Shown: positions 51,371 through 60,167, counted from the stretch's first letter. The stretch: 64,000 nucleotides of DNA from JAAYYF01 sp040255585 (GCA_040255585.1 JBDZVI010000007.1:1-64000), one strand, 5' to 3'. Numbers and translations: made by a program. The notes: a model not told the origin generated them from the letters alone.

Positions 51371-52435
51371 ATGAGCCCGGTGCGCGTCAGCATCCTTGGG
51401 GCGTCCGGCTACGCGGGCGGCGAGTTCCTCAGGTTGGCACTCGGCCACCCAGCCCTCGAGGTGAGCCAGGTGACGAGCCGGGAGCACGCCGGTCAGCCGG
51501 TCCACATCGTCCATCCCAACCTGCGCGGCGTCACCGATCTGCGCTTCTGCCGACCGGAGGAGCTGTCCAACGCCGACGTGCTCGTGTGCGCTCTGCCGCA
51601 CGGCGGGCTCGCCGACAGGGTGGACGACGTCATGCCCTTGGCCGGTCGCGCGTTGGTCGACCTCTCGGATGACTTCCGCCTGACGAGTCCCGAAGCGTAC
51701 GCCAGGTTCCACAGCCGTCCCCACCCGCGTCCCGACCTGCTCGGCACGTTCGTGTACGCCAACCCGGAGCTACACCGCCAGGAGCTGGCGCGGACGGCGG
51801 CTTCGCCCGCCGGCCCCACTAGGATCGCGGGCGCGGGTTGCATCGCGACCGCGGCGATCCTCGCCCTGCGCCCGTTGGTGGCGGAGGGCCTGCTCGACGT
51901 GGCGCGCGACGTGATAGCCGACGCCAAGATCGGCAGCAGCGCGGCCGGCAAGGACGTCTCGCTTGCCTCGCATCATCCGGAGCGCTCCGGAGCCGTGCGA
52001 ACCTACGCGCCGACCGGGCACCGGCATCAGGCGGAGATCGCCCAGGAACTCGCCGGAGGACCCACCGTGCACCTGACGGCGACGGCCGTCGAGCGCGTGC
52101 GGGGCGTGCTGGTCGCCGCCCATGCGTTCCTGCGTCAGGGCGTGGCCGAGGCGGACGTGCTCGCCGCGTTCAGGCGCGCCTACGACGCGGAGCCGTTCGT
52201 CCGCCTAGTGAGGGTGCGCCGCGGCGTGCACCGCGTGCCGGACCCCCGGATCCTCGACGGGTCGAACTACTGCGACGTCGGCTTCGCGCTCGACGAGGGC
52301 ACCGGGCGCGTCGTGGCCATGGCCGCGCTCGACAACCTTGTGAAGGGCACGGCGGGCCACGCCCTTCAGTCCCTCAACCTGGCGCTCGGTTTCCCCGAGG
52401 TCGCCGGGCTCGGCTTCACGGGGTTGCACCCGTGA
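51371..52435 (+). CDS. lysY: LysY, LysW-aminoadipate-6-phosphate reductase (ArgC family)
   Basis: 354 residues. The Rossmann fold opens RVSILGASGYAGGEFLRLAL. The ArgC signature with the catalytic cysteine is IAGAGCIATAAILALRPL, and SSAAGKDVSLASHHPERSGAVR, ATAVERVRGVLVAAHAFL and YCDVGFALDEGTGRVV follow. It reduces the acyl phosphate to the semialdehyde with NADPH. Context, not sequence alone, decides LysY rather than ArgC; Thermus enzymes can serve both lysine and arginine. The ATG lies ten bases after lysX. Confidence 0.94.
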   Translation: MSPVRVSILGASGYAGGEFLRLALGHPALEVSQVTSREHAGQPVHIVHPNLRGVTDLRFCRPEELSNADVLVCALPHGGLADRVDDVMPLAGRALVDLSDDFRLTSPEAYARFHSRPHPRPDLLGTFVYANPELHRQELARTAASPAGPTRIAGAGCIATAAILALRPLVAEGLLDVARDVIADAKIGSSAAGKDVSLASHHPERSGAVRTYAPTGHRHQAEIAQELAGGPTVHLTATAVERVRGVLVAAHAFLRQGVAEADVLAAFRRAYDAEPFVRLVRVRRGVHRVPDPRILDGSNYCDVGFALDEGTGRVVAMAALDNLVKGTAGHALQSLNLALGFPEVAGLGFTGLHP

Positions 52436-53244
52436 GCGCCCCGGTGGTCGTGAAGGTGGGCGGGTCGGAAGGTATCGACCTGAACGCCGTGTGCGACGAT
52501 GTCGCCACCATGTGGCGGGGCGGACGGCGCGTCGTGCTCGTGCACGGCGGCAGCGCCGAGACGAACCGCGTCTCGACGCTGCTCGGCGTGCCCCCGCGCT
52601 TCGTGACGAGCCCGGGCGGACACCAGAGCCGTTTCACGGACCGGGCGACCCTGGAGGTCTTCGAGATGGTCTACTGCGGCAAGGTCAACAAGGGCCTCGT
52701 CGAGAGCCTGCAGGGCCGCGGCGTCAACGCCGTCGGGCTCTCCGGGCTGGACGGTCGGCTCCTCGAGGGCCGCCTCAAGAGCACGGTCAGGTCTGTCGAG
52801 GACGGCCGCGTGCTCGTTCTGCACGGCGACCATACGGGCACGGTCGAGCGGGTCAACGCCGCCCTCCTCGAGCTGCTCCTCGACAGCGGCTACCTGCCCG
52901 TGCTCACGCCGCCCGCCGTCAGCTTCGAGGGGGTCGCCATGAACGTGGACGGCGACCGCGCCGCCGCGGCCGTCGCCGTGGCGCTCGGGGCTGAGGCGCT
53001 CGTGCTCCTCTCCAACGTGCCCGGCCTACTGCGAGAGTTCCCGGACGAGTCGACGCTGGTGGAGCGCGTGGACGCCGCGGCGCCCGAAGCCGCCATGGAG
53101 CTGGCGCAGGGGCGGATGAAGAAGAAGGTCATGGGTGCGGTGGCGGCCGTGCAGGGAGGCGTCGGCAGGGTCGTGCTGGGCGATGCGCGCGCGGCCGAGC
53201 CCGTCAGCCGGGCGCTGCGCGGGCGAGGGACGGTGGTGGCGTGA
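52432..53244 (+). CDS. lysZ: LysZ, LysW-aminoadipate kinase (ArgB family)
   Basis: 270 residues of the amino-acid kinase fold: VVVKVGGSEGIDLNAV, VVLVHGGSAETNRVSTLLG, FVTSPGGHQSRFTDRATLEV, YLPVLTPPAVSFEGVAMNVDGDRAAA (split: LPVLTPPAVSFEGVAMN, VDGDRAAAAVA) and KKKVMGAVAAVQGGV. It phosphorylates the side-chain carboxylate of LysW-bound aminoadipate. The GTG 52432 overlaps the lysY stop by four bases. Confidence 0.94.
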   Translation: MSAPVVVKVGGSEGIDLNAVCDDVATMWRGGRRVVLVHGGSAETNRVSTLLGVPPRFVTSPGGHQSRFTDRATLEVFEMVYCGKVNKGLVESLQGRGVNAVGLSGLDGRLLEGRLKSTVRSVEDGRVLVLHGDHTGTVERVNAALLELLLDSGYLPVLTPPAVSFEGVAMNVDGDRAAAAVAVALGAEALVLLSNVPGLLREFPDESTLVERVDAAAPEAAMELAQGRMKKKVMGAVAAVQGGVGRVVLGDARAAEPVSRALRGRGTVVA

Positions 53245-54431
53245 GCCTGTCAGGCGGCGCCGGCCCGGCCACCACCGCGCTCTTGGCGCGCGAAGAGTCC
53301 GTCGGCTCGACGCTCTACCGGCCCGAGGTCGCCTTCGTGCGCGGCGCGGGCGCGTACCTGTACGACGCCGACGACCGCGAGTACCTGGACTTCATGGCCG
53401 GCATCGGGGTCGCGAGCCTCGGGCACGCCAACCCGCGCCTGACCGAGGCTCTCCGGCTCCAGGCGGACCGCCTGATCGTGTGCCCTCAGAGTCAGGGCAA
53501 CGACGTGCGCACGGAGTTCTTGGAGAGACTCACGGCCTTGGCGGGCGCGCCCCTGACGCGCGCGTTCCTCAGCAACTCAGGCAGCGAGGCGAACGAGGCC
53601 GCCGTGAAGTGGGCGCGCGCCGCCACAGGACGGCGCAAGGTCGTCGCCGCCAAGCGCGGCTTCGCCGGCCGCACCTTGGGAGCGCTCTCCCTGACCTGGG
53701 AGTCCTCCTATCGGCAGCCGTTCGAACCCCTACCGACGGAGGCGGAGTTCGTGGCGTTCGGCGACGTTCAGTCGCTGGAAGCCGCTCTCGACACCGACAC
53801 TGCCGCCTTCGTCGTCGAACCCGTCCAGGGCGAGGGCGGTATCCACGTCGCCCCGGACGGCTACCTGGCGCGGGCGCGGGAGCTTGCCAGCGCCTGCGGT
53901 GCCCTACTCGTCCTGGACGAGGTCCAGTGCGGCGCCGGTCGCACCGGGACGTTCCTGGCCGCACACGCTCTTGGTGGGGCGCCAGACATCGTCACGCTGG
54001 CCAAGGGCCTGGCGGGGGGAGTCCCGATCGGGGCGACGCTTATGACGGAGGCCGTGGCCAACGCCATGCCACGCGGCGGTCACGGCACCACCTTCGGGGG
54101 CAACCCCCTCGCTTGCGCCGCCGGCTCGGCGGTGCTGGACGAGTTCCAACGCGGAGAGTTGCTGGTGAACGTCAGGGAGATGGGGGAGAGGCTCGCCGGC
54201 GGACTGCGCGCCGTTCGTAGTCCACGCGTGCGGGACGTGCGCGGACGCGGACTGATGGTCGGCATGGAGCTACGGGAGCGAGTGGGCCCGGTCATCAGGG
54301 GCCTGCGTGAGCGCGGGCTGCTCACCGTGGCGGCCGGAGCGACCGTCATCCGTTTCCTGCCGCCCCTCACGGTCGGTCCGCTGGAGGTAGACCGGGCTAT
54401 CGAGATCGTGGCGGAGGAGCTCGGAGCGTGA
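53241..54431 (+). CDS. lysJ: LysJ, LysW-aminoadipate-semialdehyde aminotransferase (ArgD family)
   Basis: 396 residues, a fold-type I PLP enzyme of class III. Motifs include YLDFMAGIGVASLGHANP, AFLSNSGSEANEAAVKWARA, KRGFAGRTLGALSLTW, VVEPVQGEGGIHVAPDGYL and LLVLDEVQCGAGRTGTF. The lysine of TLAKGLAGGVPIGA forms the Schiff base. It transfers an amino group from glutamate to the semialdehyde, giving LysW-lysine. The GTG 53241 overlaps lysZ by four bases. Confidence 0.95.
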   Translation: MSLSGGAGPATTALLAREESVGSTLYRPEVAFVRGAGAYLYDADDREYLDFMAGIGVASLGHANPRLTEALRLQADRLIVCPQSQGNDVRTEFLERLTALAGAPLTRAFLSNSGSEANEAAVKWARAATGRRKVVAAKRGFAGRTLGALSLTWESSYRQPFEPLPTEAEFVAFGDVQSLEAALDTDTAAFVVEPVQGEGGIHVAPDGYLARARELASACGALLVLDEVQCGAGRTGTFLAAHALGGAPDIVTLAKGLAGGVPIGATLMTEAVANAMPRGGHGTTFGGNPLACAAGSAVLDEFQRGELLVNVREMGERLAGGLRAVRSPRVRDVRGRGLMVGMELRERVGPVIRGLRERGLLTVAAGATVIRFLPPLTVGPLEVDRAIEIVAEELGA

Positions 54432-54552
54432 GATTGGACGCCTGGCTCGCCACGGCGGTGCTCACCGCATGGGCTGCTCGCGAGCCGTGAGTTCGGGAGT
54501 TGCGGGCTCGAGGACCGGGCTCCCCGAGCCTCCGGTCGCTGCGGACACCGGG

Positions 54553-55617
54553 ATGAGCGACGAAAAGGCCGTCGAGCTGATTAGGCGGTCGGTGGCCACG
54601 GCTAGCCTCTCGGGTGGCGAGCGGCCACTGGCCGAGTACCTCGTGGGTGTCGTGGCCGGCAGCGCCTCGCAAGCGTTCGTTGACGGGGCCGGCAACGCCG
54701 TGGCCGTCTGGGGCTCGGGGCCGTGCCGGGTGACCTTCCTTGGCCACCTCGACACGGTGGCGGGCGAGATCCCCGTGCGCATCGAGGACGGCGTGCTGTA
54801 CGGCAGGGGCTCGGTCGACGCCAAGGGTAGCCTCTGCGCAGCGCTCGCGGCCGCAACGCGCGTACCGAGCGCGGTGTGGGACCGCCTCACCTTCACGTTC
54901 ATCGGCGCGGTGGAGGAGGAGGCCCCCAGCAGCAAGGGGGCCCGGCACGCGGTGGCGGCCTATCCGAAACCGGATGTCCTTGTCGTGGGCGAGCCGAGCG
55001 GCTGGGAGCGCTACACGCTCGGTTACAAGGGGAGGCTGGGAGTCAGGCTCACGGCTCGCTGCGCCAACGCTCACTCCGCCCGCGAGGACGCGAGCGCGGC
55101 CGAACTGGTGGTGGACGCCTACACGCGGCTGCGGGAGTGGGTCGGTCGCGACAACGAGGGCGTGGAAGGGCTGTTCGAACGCCTGCAGCTGACGCTGTTG
55201 GGCCTTGCCTCCGGCGAGGACGGTCTGGAGGCGTGGTGCGAGGCGCATGCGAGCCTGAGGGTGCCGCCACGCTGGACGTGCGCGCGCCTGCGTGAAACGG
55301 TCGCGGAGCTCTTGCCAGGTGTGGGGCTCGAGTTCACGGAAGGCCTCGACGCCCGGCGCGCGGACGGCAGGTCCGAGCTGGCCAGGGCCTTCCGCGTGGC
55401 GGTGCGTTCGCAGGGTGGCAGCCCAGTCCCGTCGCTGAAGACGGGCACCTCAGACATGAACGTCGTGGCCCCGCACTGGCCCGTTCCGATGCTCGCGTAC
55501 GGCCCCGGCGACTCGAACCTCGACCACACGCCGGACGAGCGGCTCGACCTGGCCGAGTACCTGCGGGCCGTGCGCGTGTTCGAGCGAGCGCTCGCCGAGT
55601 TGGCGGGCGTCGGTTGA
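54553..55617 (+). CDS. lysK: LysK, LysW-lysine/ornithine hydrolase (M20 family)
   Basis: 354 residues. M20 metallopeptidase ligands are seen in VTFLGHLDTVAGEIP, GRGSVDAKGSLCAAL and IGAVEEEAPSSKGARHA; the dimerisation domain contains YKGRLGVRLTARCANAHSAR and the C-terminal ligand lies in LKTGTSDMNVV. It releases lysine from LysW, restoring the carrier. I start at ATG 54553, where the family N-terminus (DEKAVELIRRSV) begins; a longer frame from 54469 adds 28 unconserved residues. It closes the operon and converges with a minus-strand operon 19 bases away. Confidence 0.93.
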   Translation: MSDEKAVELIRRSVATASLSGGERPLAEYLVGVVAGSASQAFVDGAGNAVAVWGSGPCRVTFLGHLDTVAGEIPVRIEDGVLYGRGSVDAKGSLCAALAAATRVPSAVWDRLTFTFIGAVEEEAPSSKGARHAVAAYPKPDVLVVGEPSGWERYTLGYKGRLGVRLTARCANAHSAREDASAAELVVDAYTRLREWVGRDNEGVEGLFERLQLTLLGLASGEDGLEAWCEAHASLRVPPRWTCARLRETVAELLPGVGLEFTEGLDARRADGRSELARAFRVAVRSQGGSPVPSLKTGTSDMNVVAPHWPVPMLAYGPGDSNLDHTPDERLDLAEYLRAVRVFERALAELAGVG

Positions 55618-55636
55618 CCGCGCTTGACCTGCGCGT

Positions 55637-55921
55637 CTAGCCGACCTCCAGCACCACCGCTATCACGTCGCCCTCGGTCACGCTCTCCGCCTGACGGACC
55701 TTGGCCTTGAGCGGCACGACGTAGCGCCCGCCCTTCGGCCATAGGGCAGTGCGCCACTCCGTCCCGCCGATGCGCACGGTGGCCGGGATCATGCCCCAGC
55801 CGTACGTGACGTAGGACGCCATCGCCTTGATGGCGGCGCAATGCTCCTCCGGGACGGTAACGAAGTGGAAGGGCGCCGGTCCGCGCCAGTACCAGACCTC
55901 GCCGGCGAACTCGAACGTCAT
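55637..55921 (-). CDS. DUF1905 domain protein
   Basis: 94 residues: FEFAGEVWYWRGPAPFHFVT, then GWGMIPATVRIGGTEWRTALWP, GGRYVVPLKAKVR and GDVIAVVLEVG. This is the DUF1905 beta-barrel fold found in small bacterial proteins of unknown biochemical function, sometimes with a YdeI-like tail, which is absent here. ATG 55921 overlaps the GNAT stop by four bases, so it is the last gene of that operon. Confidence 0.85.
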   Translation of the reverse strand: MTFEFAGEVWYWRGPAPFHFVTVPEEHCAAIKAMASYVTYGWGMIPATVRIGGTEWRTALWPKGGRYVVPLKAKVRQAESVTEGDVIAVVLEVG

Positions 55922-56562
55922 CGCTCGCGCGCCCCTGCGCGCGCCGTGGCGGGCACGCGCCTGGTCATGACCCAATGATGCATGCCGATCTGCCTGCCCC
56001 GCTCGAACCCCTGCTCCTCGAACATGGCGGTCGTGCCGTTGTAGAGGAACGAGCTGGAGGTCTTCCGGTTCGTCACGTCCTCGGGGAAGCTCTCGACGAG
56101 GCCGCCGCCGAGCCCGGCGATCTCCGCCACGGCGCCGCGAAGGGCGACCCTAGCTACGCCCCGGTGGCGGTAGCGCTTGTCGACGAAGAAGCACGTGATG
56201 CGCCAATCGGGAAGCTCAGCGGCCTCCTTGTCGTAGGCGCGCTTGCGGTTGATGGCCTCGAGCTCGGCCCTTGGTCCGAACTGGCACCAGCCCACGCACT
56301 CAAGGCCGTCGTATACGAGGGCCGCGTGAGCCCTGTCGGTTCGCACCAGCAGCTCTTTCTGGTCCCTGTGGCTCAAGAGGGGGTCGCGGTAGCTCTTGGT
56401 GTGGAAGGCGACGCACCAACAGCCGCCCCAGACGCCGTTGTGGCGCTCGACGAGGTCGGCGAACGCCGGCCACGTCTCGACACCGAGCGGCTTGATGGAG
56501 AGGCTCGACCCTTGCCCCTCGGCTGGTGCGGTCCGCGCCACGGCCTTCGACCTACCTTCCAC
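55918..56562 (-). CDS. GNAT-family N-acetyltransferase
   Basis: 214 residues. The acetyl-CoA fold shows WCVAFHTKSYRDPLLSHRDQ, AALVYDGLECVGWCQFGPR, WRITCFFVDKRYRHRGVARV with the Q/RxxGxA-like pyrophosphate loop, and NGTTAMFEEQGFERGRQIG near the end. Substrate unknown. GTG 56562 gives an 11-base overlap with the Gfo/Idh gene; a GTG seven codons later is also possible. Confidence 0.85.
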   Translation of the reverse strand: MEGRSKAVARTAPAEGQGSSLSIKPLGVETWPAFADLVERHNGVWGGCWCVAFHTKSYRDPLLSHRDQKELLVRTDRAHAALVYDGLECVGWCQFGPRAELEAINRKRAYDKEAAELPDWRITCFFVDKRYRHRGVARVALRGAVAEIAGLGGGLVESFPEDVTNRKTSSSFLYNGTTAMFEEQGFERGRQIGMHHWVMTRRVPATARAGARER

Positions 56563-57574
56563 CGAGCAGGGCGTCCATGACCCGCTGCGTCCTTAGCGCG
56601 CTCTCGCCCGTGCTCTGGCAAGCGCCCGCCGCACCAAGGATGTCGGCGACCACGGTCCTGATGAGCGGCTCCTGGACGTGCTGGGGGTGGGGGATGACAC
56701 GCTCCAGGGCGGCGCCGGCGCCGGCGCCGCGCTCGATTCGCACTGGTCCCTCGTCGAAGACGGGCACCTCGATCGCCCCTTCCGTCAACGTGACGGTCAG
56801 GGCGTCGCGGGCCTCGGCCGCCGCGAAGTCCCAGGCCGCCGTGCCGAGCACGCCGTTGACGAAGCGCATGCTCGCCACTACCTGGTCCGGCACGTTCGAC
56901 CACGGTTGGCGCGTCGCGCTCCAGCCCCGCGCCTCGGCGACCGGCCCGAGCCAATGATCGAGGAGGTCGAGGGCGTGGCTGCCGAGGTCGAGGAGCAGGC
57001 CGGCGCCGGCGACCTCGCGATCCCAGCGCCAGGCCGACCGCGCCTCACCGACCGGAGCGACCCGCGCCAAGGCGAGGTTCACCATGGTCGGCGTGCCGAG
57101 GCTGCCGCCCTGGATAAGGTCGCGCACGAACTCGAAGCGCGGTAGGGCCCTGCGGTAGTACGCCACGTAGAGGGGAACGCCGGCCGCCCGGCAGGTCGCC
57201 AGCATCTCCTCGCCCTCGGCCGCAGTTCGCGCCATGGGCTTCTCGACGTAGACGGGCTTGCCGGCCTCGGCCGCGAGCTTCACGTACTCCGCGTGGCTGG
57301 AGGGCGGGGTGGCCACGTAGACGGCGTCCACGTCACCCGCTTCCACCACGGCGCGGGCGTCCGTCGTCCACCGGGGCACACCGTGGCGCGCCGCGTAGTC
57401 GCGGGCCTTCTCGGCGTCACGGCGCATGACCACGGACACGGAGCTGCCGGGCACGCGCGCGAACGCGGGCCCCGACTTGACCTCCGTGACGTCGCCAGCG
57501 CCGATGAAGCCCCAGCGCACCTTCTCGACAGGCTGGTCGGTTACGGCTTCGATAGGCGTGGCGTCTTCCGGCAC
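56552..57574 (-). CDS. Gfo/Idh/MocA family NAD(P)-dependent oxidoreductase
   Basis: 340 residues. The Rossmann motif VRWGFIGAGDVTEVKSGPAF is followed by VYVATPPSSHAEYVKLAAEAG and the EKP motif in YVEKPMARTAAEGEEML. The C-terminal domain has AGAGLLLDLGSHALDLLDHW with the usual catalytic-region Asp and His. Such enzymes oxidise sugars or polyols. GTG 57574 is chosen because GGGAGG lies about 9 bases before it; the frame is open to 57694 but overlaps the upstream gene. Confidence 0.88.
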   Translation of the reverse strand: MPEDATPIEAVTDQPVEKVRWGFIGAGDVTEVKSGPAFARVPGSSVSVVMRRDAEKARDYAARHGVPRWTTDARAVVEAGDVDAVYVATPPSSHAEYVKLAAEAGKPVYVEKPMARTAAEGEEMLATCRAAGVPLYVAYYRRALPRFEFVRDLIQGGSLGTPTMVNLALARVAPVGEARSAWRWDREVAGAGLLLDLGSHALDLLDHWLGPVAEARGWSATRQPWSNVPDQVVASMRFVNGVLGTAAWDFAAAEARDALTVTLTEGAIEVPVFDEGPVRIERGAGAGAALERVIPHPQHVQEPLIRTVVADILGAAGACQSTGESALRTQRVMDALLGGR

Positions 57575-57602
57575 TATCTCGGCCCTCCCGCGGTTGGCCC
57601 GC

Positions 57603-58241
57603 TCACGATGCCTTCGCCACCTGCGAGCCGATCCACTCGGGCAGGTAAGGCGAGGTGCAGCCCTTCGGGACGGGGTAGTCGAGATAGAGGCCAAGGCGTT
57701 CCCCGAGGTCGAGGCAGCGCTGCCGGCGTTCCGGGTCGTAGATGCCGATCATCGCCGCGCAGTAGTTCATGACCCACTGGAGGTCCGGGTCCGCGCCACC
57801 GAGATCGTGCTCGATGAGCCGCAGGAGCCGCTCCGCCTCGGCCGTCGAGCTCTTCTGCTGACGCATGAGCCGCGCCTTGAACGACCAGAAGAGCCGCTGG
57901 CGCATCAGCGATCGGCTTTGCAGCCACCCGTCCATGACGGGGTGCAGCTTCTTGGCGGCCATCAGCTGGTTGGCGAGCAGCCATTCGCCCACCTTGCCCT
58001 GCTCCGCCCTGTCCAGCGCCTCGATGTCGACCAGGAGGCGCTCCAAGTAGTCGGGCGTCAGGCTCTTACGGTCCATGATAAGGATGGCGACCAGCTTCGA
58101 GTTGACATTGGCCTCCAGCCACAGGCGCTCCGCCAGCTCCTGGTCGGTGCCGATGCGCATCGCGATCTCGCGCAGCTTGCCCATGAGGGTCGTGGGCGAG
58201 TCGAGCGCCTGCCTGACGGCGGGGTCAAGGGTCTTCGTCAT
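57603..58241 (-). CDS. DNA alkylation repair (AlkD-like HEAT-repeat) protein
   Basis: 212 residues, all helical. Conserved text such as RLWLEANVNSKLVAILIMDRK, LLVDIEALDRAEQGKVGEWLLANQL, NYCAAMIGIYDPERRQRCLDLGERLGLY and CTSPYLPEWIGSQV recalls the AlkD family of 3-/7-alkylpurine DNA glycosylases, but I identified it by eye and the match is distant. ATG 58241 is preferred over ATG 58250 because TACTAT lies seven bases before it and no Shine-Dalgarno fits it. It heads an operon with the Gfo/Idh, GNAT and DUF1905 genes, and is divergent from bdhA. Confidence 0.6.
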   Translation of the reverse strand: MTKTLDPAVRQALDSPTTLMGKLREIAMRIGTDQELAERLWLEANVNSKLVAILIMDRKSLTPDYLERLLVDIEALDRAEQGKVGEWLLANQLMAAKKLHPVMDGWLQSRSLMRQRLFWSFKARLMRQQKSSTAEAERLLRLIEHDLGGADPDLQWVMNYCAAMIGIYDPERRQRCLDLGERLGLYLDYPVPKGCTSPYLPEWIGSQVAKAS

Positions 58242-58248
58242 GACTCGC

Positions 58249-58261
58249 ATAGTAGTATCCT
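58249..58261. promoter_or_regulatory. overlapping divergent leaderless promoters for the AlkD-like gene and bdhA
   Basis: On the minus strand TACTAT (58254-58249) is 7 bases before ATG 58241. On the plus strand TATCCT (58256-58261) is 7 bases before ATG 58269. The two -10 boxes abut, and only 27 bases separate the start codons, so each -35 region lies inside the opposite gene. Confidence 0.6.
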
Positions 58262-58268
58262 CCCCGGC

Positions 58269-59048
58269 ATGACAACGCGCGTACGGGGCACGACCGGGCG
58301 CGTCGCGCTCGTTACGGGCGGTGCGAGCGGCATCGGAGCCGCCTGCGCCGAGCGGCTCCTCGCCGACGGGCTCGATGTCGTCATAGCCGATCGCGACGCA
58401 CAGGCTGCTGGGGAGCTGGCCTCACGCCTCGGCTGTAGGGCGGTAGTGGCGGACCTGGCGAAGCGAGAGGGCTGCGCGGACGCCGTCGCCGAGACCCTCG
58501 AGCTGGCCGGCGCCCTCGATGTCCTCGTCGCCAACGCCGGTTATCAACACATCGAGGCCCTGAGCACTTTCCCGGAAGACAAGTGGGACGACATGCTGGC
58601 CCTCATGCTCACGGGCCCGTTCCTGTTGACCAAGTACGCCTGGGAAGCCCTCACGCGCAGCGGTAACGGTCGTCTCATCTACATGGGCAGCGCTCACAGC
58701 CTCACGGCGAGCCCGTTCAAGGGCGCCTATGTGACGGCCAAGCACGGCCTCGTCGGCCTAGCCCGCGTCGCCGCCCTGGAGGGCGGCCAACACGGCATAA
58801 CCGCCAACGTGGTGGCGCCGGCCTACGTGCGCACGCCGCTCGTCGCCGGGCAGATAGCGGACCAGGCGCGCACGCGCGGGATCTCGCCCGAGGAGGTGGA
58901 AAGCAAGGTGTTCCTCGAGAACACCGCCATCAAGCGGCTGCTCGAGCCGGCTGACGTGGCGGCGCTCGTCGGCTACTTGGCTTCGGAGGCGGCCTGGGGC
59001 GTGACCGGCAGCGTGCAGAGCATCGACCTCGGGTGGACGGCGCGCTGA
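58269..59048 (+). CDS. bdhA: 3-hydroxybutyrate dehydrogenase-type short-chain dehydrogenase
   Basis: 259 residues. SDR motifs: VALVTGGASGIGAACAERL (cofactor), VANAGYQHIEALSTFPEDKW, the catalytic Ser of MGSAHSLTASPFKGAY, then Tyr and Lys in AYVTAKHGLVGLARV. The QHxxxxxxFPExKW pattern, the SAH serine motif and the closing PLVAGQIADQARTRGISPEEV match 3-hydroxybutyrate dehydrogenases, which interconvert D-3-hydroxybutyrate and acetoacetate in polyhydroxybutyrate or ketone metabolism. ATG 58269 is preceded by a TATCCT -10 box at seven bases and no ribosome binding site. Confidence 0.85.
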   Translation: MTTRVRGTTGRVALVTGGASGIGAACAERLLADGLDVVIADRDAQAAGELASRLGCRAVVADLAKREGCADAVAETLELAGALDVLVANAGYQHIEALSTFPEDKWDDMLALMLTGPFLLTKYAWEALTRSGNGRLIYMGSAHSLTASPFKGAYVTAKHGLVGLARVAALEGGQHGITANVVAPAYVRTPLVAGQIADQARTRGISPEEVESKVFLENTAIKRLLEPADVAALVGYLASEAAWGVTGSVQSIDLGWTAR

Positions 59049-59132
59049 GGTCATAGGCCGACCAAAGACGTGGCGCAACGACGGCGATCCCATCCCGGGT
59101 CCGCGGCTTAAGCGGTCGGCTCGGCTCCCGAT

Positions 59133-59996
59133 TCAGCGCGTGTGGGCCAGCAGCCAGTCGTAGATGCCCACGGAGTAAGGGTCGCGTTCCGCGCTGACCG
59201 CGCTGGAGTGCATGCCGCTCAGGTCGTAGGTGCGCGACCAGGAGTCGTGGCCGATCCCGGTGTAGACGGTCAGCTTGGCGCGCTCCGTCGGGGCGGGGGA
59301 GCAGGCGTTCATGGCGTCGACCATGGCGACAGACTGGTCGACCACGACGACGACGTCGGCGTCGCCGTGGAAGGCCCACACGGGCACTTCCGTCATCCCG
59401 CAGGCGAGCTTCGGGTTCCCGCCCCCGGCGATGGGCACCGCCGCGGCCACCAGGTCCTGGTACTTCTCGAGGTAGCGCCACGTCGTGTAACCCCCGGCGC
59501 TGAGGCCTGTCAGGTAGACGCGCGCCGGGTCGACCCGGTAGGTCGCCAGCAACGTCTCCAGGAACGCCTGGACCTCGTCGGCGCTCGGCGAGCCGCTGGC
59601 CGATTGCGGCGAGACGACGATGAAGGGCGCCTTGGTCGCGTCCAACCAGCGGCCGCTCTCGATGAGCCGCGGCGGCCCGTTGCGCAGCACCAAGGGCAGG
59701 TCGGTGGTGCCGTTACCCCTCTCGCCGATGCCGTGGAAGAACACCAACAGCGGGTAGGTGCGGCGTCCGCTGGTCGCGTAGCTGGCCGGAAGGTACTCGT
59801 AGTACCCCACGTCGGCGTCGCCGCTGCCGAGCGGGCGGGGCGTCTGCCGACCCGCTTCGCTCTCCTCGAGGCGCTGGCTCGGTGGGCTGGAGCAGCCGGC
59901 GAGCAGCAGGAGGAGCAGCAGCCCGCCGCCCCAAACCAGCGAGCGGTGCTTGGTCTCGGGTCGCAGTTCGTTGCGTGCCGGCCGGATCTCTCCCAT
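59133..59996 (-). CDS. secreted lipoprotein esterase (alpha/beta hydrolase, PHB depolymerase / feruloyl esterase-like)
   Basis: 287 residues. A lipoprotein signal (LVWGGGLLLLLLLAGC) is followed by an alpha/beta hydrolase: YPLLVFFHGIGERGNG with the oxyanion region, VYLTGLSAGGYTTWRYLEKY with the GLSAGG nucleophile serine, VWAFHGDADVVVVVDQSV with the acid, and GIGHDSWSRTYDL with the histidine. This is the dienelactone-hydrolase/PHB-depolymerase-like class. ATG 59996 follows GATACT by seven bases. It converges with bdhA; a link to hydroxybutyrate polymers is tempting but unproven. Confidence 0.85.
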   Translation of the reverse strand: MGEIRPARNELRPETKHRSLVWGGGLLLLLLLAGCSSPPSQRLEESEAGRQTPRPLGSGDADVGYYEYLPASYATSGRRTYPLLVFFHGIGERGNGTTDLPLVLRNGPPRLIESGRWLDATKAPFIVVSPQSASGSPSADEVQAFLETLLATYRVDPARVYLTGLSAGGYTTWRYLEKYQDLVAAAVPIAGGGNPKLACGMTEVPVWAFHGDADVVVVVDQSVAMVDAMNACSPAPTERAKLTVYTGIGHDSWSRTYDLSGMHSSAVSAERDPYSVGIYDWLLAHTR

Positions 59997-60009
59997 GTGC
60001 CGCAGTATC
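59996..60009 (-). promoter_or_regulatory. leaderless promoter -10 box for the esterase gene
   Basis: GATACT (60009-60004, minus strand) lies 7 bases before ATG 59996. A tandem repeat array begins about 30 bases further upstream. Confidence 0.5.
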
Positions 60010-60040
60010 CGCCCCGACGCGGCGCCAAGGCTGTCGGTTT

Positions 60041-60130
60041 GCGCACGCTCGGGTGTTTGCGCACGCTCGGGTGTTTGCGCACGCTCGGGTGTTTGCGCAC
60101 GCTCGGGTGTTTGCGCACGCTCGGGTGAGC
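60041..60130. repeat. 18-bp tandem repeat array, five units, upstream of the esterase gene
   Basis: Units of GCGCACGCTCGGGTGTTT start at 60041, 60059, 60077, 60095 and 60113. The first four are identical and the last differs only in its final three bases. The array lies just upstream of the esterase -10 box and keeps several frames open, which creates spurious open frames on both strands. Confidence 0.95.
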
Positions 60131-60167
60131 GAGCCACGGTGAGTGAGCACACGGAACTCGCCACCGA

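Noticed and set aside
59049..59132. GCCGACC/GGTCGGC inverted repeat as terminator between bdhA and the esterase
   Set aside because: The arms are about 50 bases apart with no T-run; too weak to annotate.
60041..60130. CRISPR-like array
   Set aside because: The units are directly adjacent with no unique spacers, so it is a simple tandem repeat.
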